Shown here: positions 11,377 to 20,095 of the stretch, in pieces
Layout: each line of letters begins with the position of its first letter
How positions within the stretch are numbered: position 1 is the stretch's first letter
Source of the DNA: Novosphingobium sp. PhB57
GTDB taxonomy: Bacteria > Pseudomonadota > Alphaproteobacteria > Sphingomonadales > Sphingomonadaceae
Reading direction: 5' to 3'
DNA length: 64,000 bases
Assembly: GCF_004342985.1 (NCBI RefSeq)
Contig: NZ_SMBO01000001.1
Location: forward strand, 930,001-994,000
Made by a program: the position numbers and the translations under genes
The notes under the pieces: model-generated
Told to the model about the DNA's origin: nothing
Databases searched by the model: none
The model's input: the letters and a program-made list of their open reading frames with translations, nothing else

Positions 11377-11396
11377 TATTTTCGGCCCCTTAGAGC
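11368..11396 (+). promoter_or_regulatory. Candidate promoter for the ilvB leader
   Basis: TTGACG (11368-11373) overlaps the end of miaA and is followed after 17 bp by TAGAGC (11391-11396). The -35 box is good, the -10 box weak. The 218-bp stretch 11377-11594 between miaA and ilvB also holds a 9-bp hairpin (CCCGGCACG 11440-11448 with CGTGTCGGG 11457-11465), a GAAGGG/CCCTTC hairpin and a 63-codon open frame from 11411 that overlaps the ilvB start by 8 bp. No I/L/V-rich short leader peptide with a terminator is evident. Confidence 0.35.
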
Positions 11397-11594
11397 GCCC
11401 TCACCTGCTGATGAAAGTATGCAGGGAGGAGAGGGAGGACCCGGCACGGCGCCCGTCGTGTCGGGTCGGTTTCATTATAGTTCGCCCAAGGGCGCGCTAT
11501 GGTTTTTTGGTAATGCGCGACCTTCGTGGCGCGCAATATTCGAAGGGCAGCCCTTCCCTCGGGAAACGCCCACGAATCGGTAAAGGAATGTGTT

Positions 11595-13337
11595 GTGACT
11601 GAAGAGCGCAGCGGCGCGAACATCCTGGTCGAAAGCCTGGTCAAGCAGGGGGTCGAATTCGTATTCGGGTATCCCGGCGGCGCCGTGCTACCGATCTACG
11701 ATGCTCTATTCGGCGACGAGCGACTTCGGCACATCTTGGTCCGCCACGAAGCCGGCGCGGCCCACGCAGCCGAAGGTTATGCGCGTTCGACCGGCAAGCC
11801 CGGCGTCGTTCTCGTCACCTCGGGCCCGGGCGCAACCAATGCCATCACCGGTATTGCCGATGCTTTCATGGATTCGATTCCGCTGGTCATCATCACCGGC
11901 CAGGTGCCGACGGCGCTGATCGGCTCGGACGCTTTCCAGGAAGCGGACACGGTCGGCATCTCGCGCCACTGCACCAAGCATAACTACCTGGTGAAGGACC
12001 CGGCCGAACTGGCAGGCATCATCGACGAGGCGTTCCAGATCGCCACGTCCGGCCGTCCCGGCCCGGTGCTGATCGACATCCCCAAGGACGTCCAGATCGC
12101 CTCCGCCGCCTGGAACGATGCCCCGGCGCAGCGCCGCCAGCGCTATTCGCCGCGCACCGAAGGCACGGCGGACGAGATCGCGCAGGCGGTCGAACTGCTG
12201 GCCAAGGCCAAGGCGCCGGTGTTCTATACCGGCGGCGGCGTCATCAACTCCGGCCCGCGCGCCACCGCCCTGCTGCGCGAGCTTCAGGCCAGGACCGGCG
12301 CGCCCGTCACGTCCACCCTCATGGGCCTCGGCGCCTTCCCCGCAGACCATGCCGACTGGCTGGGCATGCTGGGCATGCACGGCACGTACGAGGCCAACCT
12401 GGCGATGAACCAGGCCGACCTGATCGTCTGCGTCGGCGCCCGTTTCGATGACCGCGTGACCGGCCGTCTCGACGCTTTTGCGCCGAATTCGACCAAGATC
12501 CACATCGACATCGACCGCGCCTCGATCAACAAGACGGTTCGCGTCGACCTGCCGATCATCGGCGACTGCGCCACCGTGCTCGACCAGATCCTGACGCTCT
12601 GGGGCGACCGCAAGGGCCAGGACCTGGCGCCGTGGAAGGCCCGCGTGGAGGAATGGCGCGGCAAGAAGAGCCTGTCCTTCCCGCTTTCGAAGAAGGCGAT
12701 CATGCCGCAGCTGGCGGTCCAGCGCCTGTTCGAGCTGACCAGGGACAAGGACCCGGTGATCTCCACCGAAGTCGGCCAGCACCAGATGTGGGCGGCGCAG
12801 TATTTCCACTTCTTCGGTCCGAACAAGTGGCTGACTTCGGGCGGTCTCGGCACGATGGGCTACGGCCTGCCCGCCGCGATCGGCGCGCAGCTCGGCAATC
12901 CGGACAGCCTGGTCATCGACATCGCGGGCGACGCCTCGATCCAGATGAACATTCAGGAACTGGGCACCGCCACCCAGTACCGCCTGCCGGTGAAGATCTT
13001 CATCCTCAACAACGAGTGGATGGGCATGGTCCGCCAGTGGCAGGAACTCACTTACGAGAGCCGCTACTCGCAGTCCTATTCGGACAGCCTGCCGGACTTC
13101 GTGAAGCTGGCTGAAGCTTACGGGTGGAAGGGCATCCGCATCGAGAACGAAAGCCAGCTCGATGCCGGCATCCAGGAAATGATCGACTACGACGGCCCCG
13201 TCATCGTCGACTGTCTGGTCGCCAAGGAATCGAACTGCTTCCCGATGATCCCCTCGGGCGCGGCGCATACCGAAATGATCCTCTACGGCGACACGGTGGC
13301 CGGCACCATGGACGACGAAGCCAAGGCTCTGGTCTGA
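11595..13337 (+). CDS. ilvB: Acetolactate synthase large (catalytic) subunit
   Basis: This anabolic acetohydroxyacid synthase subunit (580 residues, ThDP- and FAD-dependent) makes 2-acetolactate or 2-aceto-2-hydroxybutyrate for Val, Leu and Ile synthesis. Visible motifs are GYPGGAVLPIYDAL, RHEAGAAHAAEGYAR with the catalytic Glu, the FAD region GMLGMHGTYEAN, and the ThDP/Mg motif GDASIQMN...LNNEWMGMVRQW. The start is GTG at 11595 with AAAGGA 7 bp upstream. ilvN follows after 31 bp and ilvC after that, so this is an ilvBNC operon. Confidence 0.96.
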   Translation: MTEERSGANILVESLVKQGVEFVFGYPGGAVLPIYDALFGDERLRHILVRHEAGAAHAAEGYARSTGKPGVVLVTSGPGATNAITGIADAFMDSIPLVIITGQVPTALIGSDAFQEADTVGISRHCTKHNYLVKDPAELAGIIDEAFQIATSGRPGPVLIDIPKDVQIASAAWNDAPAQRRQRYSPRTEGTADEIAQAVELLAKAKAPVFYTGGGVINSGPRATALLRELQARTGAPVTSTLMGLGAFPADHADWLGMLGMHGTYEANLAMNQADLIVCVGARFDDRVTGRLDAFAPNSTKIHIDIDRASINKTVRVDLPIIGDCATVLDQILTLWGDRKGQDLAPWKARVEEWRGKKSLSFPLSKKAIMPQLAVQRLFELTRDKDPVISTEVGQHQMWAAQYFHFFGPNKWLTSGGLGTMGYGLPAAIGAQLGNPDSLVIDIAGDASIQMNIQELGTATQYRLPVKIFILNNEWMGMVRQWQELTYESRYSQSYSDSLPDFVKLAEAYGWKGIRIENESQLDAGIQEMIDYDGPVIVDCLVAKESNCFPMIPSGAAHTEMILYGDTVAGTMDDEAKALV

Positions 13338-13368
13338 GAACGCGCGCGCAGGATCCGAAAGACATATC

Positions 13369-15010
<1,642 letters not shown>

Positions 15011-15072
15011 GCCTTGAGGTTCAAGGCAGAGAACTGATTTCTCTTACGCATTTCGCGTTTGACGAAGGTTCG

Positions 15073-15106
15073 GAGGCGGCGCAGAAATGCGCCGCCTCTT
15101 CTTTTT
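15073..15106 (+). terminator. Intrinsic terminator after ilvC
   Basis: A perfect 11-bp stem GAGGCGGCGCA / TGCGCCGCCTC with a GAAA tetraloop is followed by TTCTTTTT. It ends the ilvBNC transcript only 15 bp before the next start codon, so the YceI gene either depends on read-through or has a promoter overlapping the terminator. Confidence 0.93.
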
Positions 15107-15120
15107 CGGGAGCATACCCA

Positions 15121-15777
15121 ATGCGCCGCATCCATATCCCCCTCGTCCTCGCCGCCGCAGCCGCTCTCGCGGCCCCCGTCATCGCCCAGCCGGGCCCCGG
15201 CGGCCCGGGCGGCGGCCGCGAACGGATGGAAATGCTCCACGGCGCCGGCGCCCCCACGGACGTCAAGGCGGGCACTTACGCCGTCGAGCCTGCCCACACC
15301 CAGGTCACCTTCAGCGTCTCCCACATGGGAATCTCGCCTTTCGCGGGCACGTTCTCCGGCGCCAGCGGCTCGATGACGCTCGACCCCAAGAACCTTGCCG
15401 CCACCAAGCTCAACGTCACCATCCCGGTCACTTCGGTCCAGACCACCAGCGACAAGTTGACCGAGGAACTGCGCAGCGCAGACTGGCTCGACGCCGCCAA
15501 GTTCCCCACCGCGACGTTCGTCGCCACTTCGGTCACGCCGCGCGGTCCCGATGCCGCCGCGATCGACGGTACCCTCACGCTCCACGGCGTCAGCAAGCCG
15601 ATCACCATCATGGCACGCTTCTTCGGCGCCGCGCAGAACCCGATGAGCAAGAAGGATTCGGTCGGCTTCCTGGCCCGCGCGATCATCAAGCGTTCGGACT
15701 TCGGCGTGACCAAGTACGTCCCGGTCGTCTCGGATGAGACGGTGCTCGTCATCAACGCCGCGTTCGAGAAGCAGTAA
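15121..15777 (+). CDS. YceI family periplasmic protein
   Basis: This 218-residue protein has a Sec signal peptide (about residues 1-22) and the YceI lipocalin-like domain. The opening AGTYAVEPAHTQVTFSVSHMG, then FAGTFSGASGSMTLDPK, and VTPRGPDAAAIDGTLTLHGVSKPI are family hallmarks. YceI proteins bind isoprenoid-type lipids such as polyisoprenoid quinones in a barrel; the ligand here is unknown. A glycine- and proline-rich linker follows the signal peptide. The start has a GGGAG-type ribosome site. Confidence 0.92.
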   Translation: MRRIHIPLVLAAAAALAAPVIAQPGPGGPGGGRERMEMLHGAGAPTDVKAGTYAVEPAHTQVTFSVSHMGISPFAGTFSGASGSMTLDPKNLAATKLNVTIPVTSVQTTSDKLTEELRSADWLDAAKFPTATFVATSVTPRGPDAAAIDGTLTLHGVSKPITIMARFFGAAQNPMSKKDSVGFLARAIIKRSDFGVTKYVPVVSDETVLVINAAFEKQ

Positions 15778-15849
15778 CGCGGGCGTCATCGACCGTTCAC
15801 GGCGGATGGGCCATAGTCGCGGGATCAGACACCCCGAAAGGAGACCGGC

Positions 15850-16176
15850 ATGAAGGCCAGACTGTTCGCGACCATTGCCCCCGCCCTCACCTTTGCAGCC
15901 GCCCTTTCCGGCTGCACCGGCACGGGGAGCGACAATCTGGCCGATGCCAGCCCACCGCCGCCGTCGATGGAACCCAGCTGCGGCGCCGACCAGCTTGCCT
16001 CCTACGTGGGCCAGCCCGCCAGCGACGAAGTGATCGCCAAGATCACCGCGTGGCGCGGCGACAAGCCGATGCGCGTCCTGAAACCCGGCATGGCCGTGAC
16101 CATGGACTATCGGCCCGACCGCCTGAACGTCCAGGTGGATGAGGACGGCAAGATCAAGGGCTTCACCTGCACCTGA
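15850..16176 (+). CDS. I78-family peptidase-inhibitor-like lipoprotein
   Basis: This 108-residue protein has a lipoprotein signal with lipobox LSGC (Cys at about residue 22), then a short linker and a compact domain typical of the I78 (elastase inhibitor-like) family: CGADQLASYVGQPASDEV, then RVLKPGMAVTMDYRPDRLNVQVDEDGKI and a C-terminal Cys. The two Cys residues of the domain may form a disulfide. AAAGGAG lies just upstream of the ATG. Protease inhibition is the family annotation; it is not shown here. Confidence 0.85.
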   Translation: MKARLFATIAPALTFAAALSGCTGTGSDNLADASPPPPSMEPSCGADQLASYVGQPASDEVIAKITAWRGDKPMRVLKPGMAVTMDYRPDRLNVQVDEDGKIKGFTCT

Positions 16177-16200
16177 CCCATACCAAGCGATATCTTGATC

Positions 16201-16284
16201 CGGGCGTCCCTGTCGGCCAAGTCTCTTTCTCGGCCAGACATCCTTGCCGAATTGAAACGGCCAGGATCTGAACAGGGACGCCCG
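16201..16284 (+). repeat. Long inverted repeat (hairpin) at the TMEM175-like gene start
   Basis: A perfect 13-bp inverted repeat, CGGGCGTCCCTGT (16201-16213) and ACAGGGACGCCCG (16272-16284), encloses 58 bp that can form inner stems (CAGA-TCCT against AGGA-TCTG). The 3' arm ends one base before the ATG and contains AGGGA, the only Shine-Dalgarno-like box. As RNA, the stem would hide the ribosome site. It could be a translational control element; no target-site duplication suggests a mobile element. Confidence 0.7.
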
Positions 16285-16914
16285 ATGAGCGAAGCAGACG
16301 AAATCGACCGAGAGGACGGCCTCACCCGTGTCGAGGCCTTTTCCGACGGCGTCATCGCCATCATCATCACCATCATGGTGCTGGAGTTGAAGACCCCGGT
16401 CACCGAGGGCCTCGGCGCGCTCTGGTCGCTCTGGCCGATCTTCATCGCCTATGTGCTGAGTTATGCCTACGTCGCGATCTACTGGGTGAACCACCATCGC
16501 CTGCTTGGCCATGCGCGGCTGGTGACCAGCGGCCTGCTCTGGTCCAACATGCTGCTGCTCTTCACCCTGTCGCTCATCCCCTTCTCCACCGCCTACCTGG
16601 GAGAGCACCACTTCAGCCGCGAGGCCACGCTGCTCTATCTGGTGACGATGCTGACACCGGCCCTTGCCTATATCCTGCTCCAGGGCCGGATCGCGGCGAC
16701 CGGCGCGCAAAACGTGGCGAGCCGGCGCTATCACAAGGCCTCGCATCGCAAGGGCATCGCCGCTTCGGTGGTCTATGCGTTCGGCCTTCCGCTGACTTTT
16801 CTTTCCCCCTGGCTCGGCATCGCCTGCGCGGCGCTGGTCGCGGTGTTCTGGATGCTGCCCTGGAGCGTGCTCGACCGGCTGTTCCTCGACCGCCATCCGC
16901 CCGCCGGCTCCTGA
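16285..16914 (+). CDS. TMEM175/DUF1211-family membrane protein (probable potassium channel)
   Basis: This 209-residue protein has about six transmembrane segments and the FSD motif in the first helix (RVEAFSDGVIAIIITIMVLEL, Phe19-Ser20-Asp21), which forms the selectivity region in bacterial TMEM175 channels. The second hallmark, YWVNHHRLLGHAR, follows the third segment. Bacterial homologues are tetrameric leak channels for K+. The ATG at 16285 was chosen because the family starts a few residues before RVEAFSDG. Its ribosome-binding site lies in the 3' arm of the inverted repeat directly upstream. Confidence 0.9.
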   Translation: MSEADEIDREDGLTRVEAFSDGVIAIIITIMVLELKTPVTEGLGALWSLWPIFIAYVLSYAYVAIYWVNHHRLLGHARLVTSGLLWSNMLLLFTLSLIPFSTAYLGEHHFSREATLLYLVTMLTPALAYILLQGRIAATGAQNVASRRYHKASHRKGIAASVVYAFGLPLTFLSPWLGIACAALVAVFWMLPWSVLDRLFLDRHPPAGS

Positions 16915-17023
16915 CCGCGACAGTTTGTTGCGCACCGGGATAGCTGCGCGCGGGATCGGCCGTGCCGCAAGCGGGCGCCCTTTTCGCTTTACTTCGGCGG
17001 CCCGAATGCCCATAGGCAGCGCC

Positions 17024-17074
17024 ATGACCCTTCGTCTTGGCCTAACCCTGCGACTTATCCGCCCTTGGGCGTGA
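17024..17074 (+). CDS. Leucine-rich leader peptide of leuA
   Basis: A 16-codon open frame reads MTLRLGLTLRLIRPWA, with five Leu in nine residues (positions 3, 5, 7, 9, 11) plus one Ile. One Leu codon is CTA and three are CTT, unlike the CTG/CTC used in neighbouring genes, which is typical of amino-acid-sensing leaders. It lies 141 bp upstream of the leuA start. Leu starvation would stall the ribosome here and alter folding of the downstream leader. The assignment rests on composition, codon choice and position. Confidence 0.75.
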   Translation: MTLRLGLTLRLIRPWA

Positions 17075-17215
17075 GGTGACGCGTCGGTCCTGCGGCGCGC
17101 TCGGCGCTCAAGGGGACCTGCAAAGACCGGCCAAACGCAGGCCGGCAAGACGCAAGCAGGCTAGCCAATGGCAAAAAGCCAGCGACACGAAGATCATTTC
17201 CGAGCGAGATTACCC
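17075..17215 (+). promoter_or_regulatory. leuA leader region with alternative hairpins
   Basis: Between the leader peptide and leuA the RNA can form CCGGCC/GGCCGG with an AAACGCA loop (17127-17145), a GGTCC/GGACC stem enclosing a GCGC hairpin (about 17088-17118), and the palindrome GGCTAGCC (17159-17166). A CGCCC/GGGCG hairpin (17060-17071) overlaps the leader stop. No U-tract follows any stem, so classical terminator-type attenuation is not evident; translational or Rho-linked control is possible. The stretch 16915-17023 has no clear sigma-70 promoter. Confidence 0.45.
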
Positions 17216-18889
17216 ATGACCATGCTGAAAGACCCTTCGGTCAAGTACCGTCCCTTCCCGCAGATCGACCTGCCGAACCGCCAGTGGCCCTCGCAGGTCA
17301 TCACCAAGGCGCCGCGCTGGCTCTCGACCGACTTGCGCGACGGCAACCAGGCGCTGATCGACCCGATGGGCGCGGAAAAGAAGAACCGCTTCTTCGACCT
17401 GCTCGTCAAGGTCGGCCTGAAGGAGATCGAAGTCGGCTTCCCCAGCGCGGGCGCGACCGAGTTCGATTTCATCAACGGCCTCGTCAGGAACGACCGCATT
17501 CCCGAAGACGTGCTGGTCCAGGTGCTGACCCAGTCGCGCGAAGACCTGATCACTCGCTCGTTCGAGAGCCTGGAAGGCGTTCACGCCGCGATCGTCCACC
17601 TCTACAACGCCGTCTCGCCGCTGTGGCGCACGGTGGTGTTCGGCATGGAAAAGCACGAGATCCGCGGCATCGCTGAAAACGGCGCCAAGATCATGCGCGA
17701 CCAGGCGGCGAAGTATCCCGGCACCCAGTGGCAATTCGAATACTCGCCCGAGACGTTCTCCACCGCCGAACTCGATTTCTCGATCGAGTGCTGCGAGGCG
17801 GTGATGGAGATTCTCCAGCCGACGCCGGAAAACCCGATCATCCTCAACCTGCCGGCGACGGTCGAGGCGGCGACGCCCAACGTCTATGCCGACCAGATCG
17901 AGTATTTCTGCCGCAACCTGCCGAACCGCGCATCGGCCGTGATCTCGCTGCACACCCATAACGACCGCGGCACCGGCGTGGCTGCCGCCGAACTGGGGCT
18001 GATGGCCGGCGCCGACCGCGTCGAGGGCTGCCTGTTCGGCAATGGCGAGCGCACCGGCAACTGCTGCCTCGTCACCGTGGCGATGAATATGTACACGCAG
18101 GGCGTGAACCCGCAGCTGGACTTCTCGGACATCGACGAAGTGATCCAGACGGTGGAATACTGCAACCAGCTCAAGGTCGCGGAACGCCATCCCTACGGCG
18201 GCGAACTGGTGTTCACCGCCTTCTCGGGCAGCCATCAGGACGCCATCAAGAAGGGCTTCGCGGCGCAGGAAAAGCGCAACGACGAGATCTGGGCCGTGCC
18301 TTACCTGCCGATCGATCCGGCCGATCTCGGCCGCGACTACGAAGCGGTGATCCGCGTCAACTCGCAGTCCGGCAAGGGCGGTTTCGCCTGGGTTATCGAG
18401 CAGGACCAGGGCCTCAAGCTGCCCAAGCGCATGCAGGCGCACTTCTCGAAGCACGTCCAGGAACTGGCCGACGAACTCGGCCGCGAACTCCAGGCCGCCG
18501 ACATCTGGAACGTGTTCCGCAAGGCCTATCGCATCGACGATCCGCAGCACTTCCAGCTGATCGACTGGGAAGAAGCCAAGGCCGCCGACGGCACCCGCGT
18601 CTTCGCCGGCAAGATCGGCGTCGACGGCAAGGAGCAGTCGGTATCCGGTCGCGGCAACGGCCTGATCTCCTCGGTCACCGCGACTTTGGCGGAAAGCTTC
18701 GGCGTGACCCTCGACGTGCGCGACTATGCCGAGCATTCGATGGGCAAGAGCACTGACGCCCGCGCCGCCGCCTATGTCGAATGCGTGACGCCCGATGGGC
18801 GCGTCATCTGGGGTGTCGGCATCGACGAAGACGTGGCGACCGCCAGTGTCCGCGCCGTGCTGAGCGCTGCCAACACGGTGCGTGGCTGA
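17216..18889 (+). CDS. leuA: 2-isopropylmalate synthase
   Basis: LeuA condenses acetyl-CoA with 2-oxoisovalerate, the first committed step of leucine synthesis. This 557-residue protein is of the long alpha-proteobacterial/yeast-like type. It has STDLRDGNQAL (metal and substrate binding), SLHTHNDRGTGVAAAELGLMAGADRVEGCLFGNGERTGN (HxH metal motif and Gly-rich loop), and a C-terminal regulatory domain. The ATG at 17216 (MTMLKDPSVKYRPFPQ) fits homologues; an in-frame ATG at 17168 would add 16 residues. A leucine-rich leader peptide upstream suggests control by leucine supply. Confidence 0.95.
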   Translation: MTMLKDPSVKYRPFPQIDLPNRQWPSQVITKAPRWLSTDLRDGNQALIDPMGAEKKNRFFDLLVKVGLKEIEVGFPSAGATEFDFINGLVRNDRIPEDVLVQVLTQSREDLITRSFESLEGVHAAIVHLYNAVSPLWRTVVFGMEKHEIRGIAENGAKIMRDQAAKYPGTQWQFEYSPETFSTAELDFSIECCEAVMEILQPTPENPIILNLPATVEAATPNVYADQIEYFCRNLPNRASAVISLHTHNDRGTGVAAAELGLMAGADRVEGCLFGNGERTGNCCLVTVAMNMYTQGVNPQLDFSDIDEVIQTVEYCNQLKVAERHPYGGELVFTAFSGSHQDAIKKGFAAQEKRNDEIWAVPYLPIDPADLGRDYEAVIRVNSQSGKGGFAWVIEQDQGLKLPKRMQAHFSKHVQELADELGRELQAADIWNVFRKAYRIDDPQHFQLIDWEEAKAADGTRVFAGKIGVDGKEQSVSGRGNGLISSVTATLAESFGVTLDVRDYAEHSMGKSTDARAAAYVECVTPDGRVIWGVGIDEDVATASVRAVLSAANTVRG

Positions 18890-18949
18890 GTATCCCTCCA
18901 CGCTCCGGCCTTTTCGGCAATGCATTGAATTAAATGAGTTGAAATCGAT

Positions 18950-18979
18950 TGAGGCGGGGGTCTGCGGACTCCCGCCTCA
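18950..18979 (+). terminator. Probable terminator after leuA
   Basis: The stem TGAGGCGGG / CCCGCCTCA (with further pairing through GTC/GAC to a TGCG loop) lies 61 bp after leuA. The following tract (GTCGTTATGT) is only weakly U-rich, so termination efficiency is uncertain. Confidence 0.6.
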
Positions 18980-19039
18980 GTCGTTATGTGCACAGGGAAC
19001 GGAGCGAAACGACCGGCCATGGAGGTCGCACGGCTCATC

Positions 19040-19051
19040 TTGCGTACGCAA
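19040..19051. promoter_or_regulatory. 12-bp palindrome upstream of the diguanylate cyclase gene
   Basis: TTGCGTACGCAA is a perfect palindrome 80 bp before the cyclase start and is followed by AT-rich sequence and a GAACCGT direct repeat (about 19070-19087). It could be an operator. The rest of the 18980-19131 gap shows nothing else that is clear. Confidence 0.35.
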
Positions 19052-19131
19052 ATTAACGATGAATTTTTAGGAACCGTTTAGAACCGTCGACAATTTTTTC
19101 CGGCAATTCTAACGAGAACCGGGATGCCTGA

Positions 19132-19995
19132 ATGCAGTTCTACCTCGCAACGTCCTTCATATTTCCGCGCTCGCTGCGATTGCGCATCTTTGCCATCTGC
19201 TTCCTCGCCACTCATCTTCCGCTGATCGGCTATTGTGTGTGGGGCCTGTCGACCGGGCGGATCGCCCTGTTCGAATTCGTCCTGCTGACCCTGGCGACGG
19301 TCCTGGGCACCGCCCTCGCCCTGTTCGGTATAGGGGCCCTGCTTGACCCGATCCATGCCCTGGCGGCCGCCCTGAATCCGAAGGAAGAGGACGGCGCACC
19401 GCTCCCTGAAGTGGGCGACGTGATCCAGACGCTTTACGCAGGCGTCCACCGCGCAGCCACCGCCACGCGCGCACAGATGGAAGACCTCAGCATCGCGGCA
19501 CTGGAAGACCCCCTCACCGGGATCGCCAACCGTCGCGGCTTCCTGGAGCAGGTCCAGGCCCTGCCCGCCCACCAGCGCAAAGGCTGCCTGGCCATCGTCG
19601 ACATCGACTTCTTCAAGCAAGTCAACGACCGGCTCGGCCATGACGAAGGCGACCGGGTGCTCTGCGCATTCGCGGACCGGCTCTCTTCACAGATACGCCG
19701 CGCCGACATGGTGGCTCGCTGGGGCGGCGAAGAGTTCGCCATCCTGTTCCACGAGTGCATCGAGGACGAAGCGGACTGGACACTGGCCCGGCTCGCCGCC
19801 CGCATGCGCGAGGAGCCGATCGGCACTGTCGATGGGCACCCGATCACCTTCTCCGCCGGCCTCTGCTGCTGGAACGACGAAGACATCGAGGCCGCGTTGC
19901 ACTCTGCCGACGAGGCCCTTTATGAAGCCAAGCGCTCGGGCCGCGACCGGACCTGCCGCGCCGCCTCGGTGGCCGGGCAGGAAGTCGGCTCCTGA
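19132..19995 (+). CDS. Membrane-bound diguanylate cyclase (GGDEF)
   Basis: This 287-residue protein has two predicted transmembrane helices (about residues 18-39 and 44-72), a short linker, and a GGDEF domain starting at DPLTGIANRRGFLEQ. The active site is GGEEF (residues 198-202), a functional variant. The inhibitory I-site RxxD is present (Arg189-Asp192), spaced five residues before the active site, so product feedback inhibition is expected. It should make cyclic di-GMP. There is no obvious periplasmic sensor domain. It is a monocistronic unit followed by a terminator. Confidence 0.93.
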   Translation: MQFYLATSFIFPRSLRLRIFAICFLATHLPLIGYCVWGLSTGRIALFEFVLLTLATVLGTALALFGIGALLDPIHALAAALNPKEEDGAPLPEVGDVIQTLYAGVHRAATATRAQMEDLSIAALEDPLTGIANRRGFLEQVQALPAHQRKGCLAIVDIDFFKQVNDRLGHDEGDRVLCAFADRLSSQIRRADMVARWGGEEFAILFHECIEDEADWTLARLAARMREEPIGTVDGHPITFSAGLCCWNDEDIEAALHSADEALYEAKRSGRDRTCRAASVAGQEVGS

Positions 19996-20041
19996 CGCAG
20001 GACGGCCGGATCCGAAGGTCGGACTTCGGTCGATGAAACAA

Positions 20042-20069
20042 AAAAGGGCGGCCCGAGAGCCGCCCTTTT
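20042..20069. terminator. Bidirectional intrinsic terminator
   Basis: The stem AAAAGGGCGGC / GCCGCCCTTTT with loop CCGAGA has A and T runs on both sides and separates the convergent cyclase (plus) and nitronate-monooxygenase-like (minus) genes. Confidence 0.9.
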
Positions 20070-20095
20070 CCTGTATCGGTCCGTTTCCCAGGCGA

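Noticed and set aside
11411..11602. 63-codon frame before ilvB as an ilv leader peptide
   Set aside because: It contains FIIV and FLVM clusters with a rare ATA codon, but it is long, has no good ribosome site and no terminator-antiterminator pair follows; not convincing as an attenuator.
16201..16284. Insertion element or MITE
   Set aside because: The inverted repeat lacks a flanking target duplication and fits the gene start exactly; kept as a regulatory hairpin, although copies elsewhere could not be checked.
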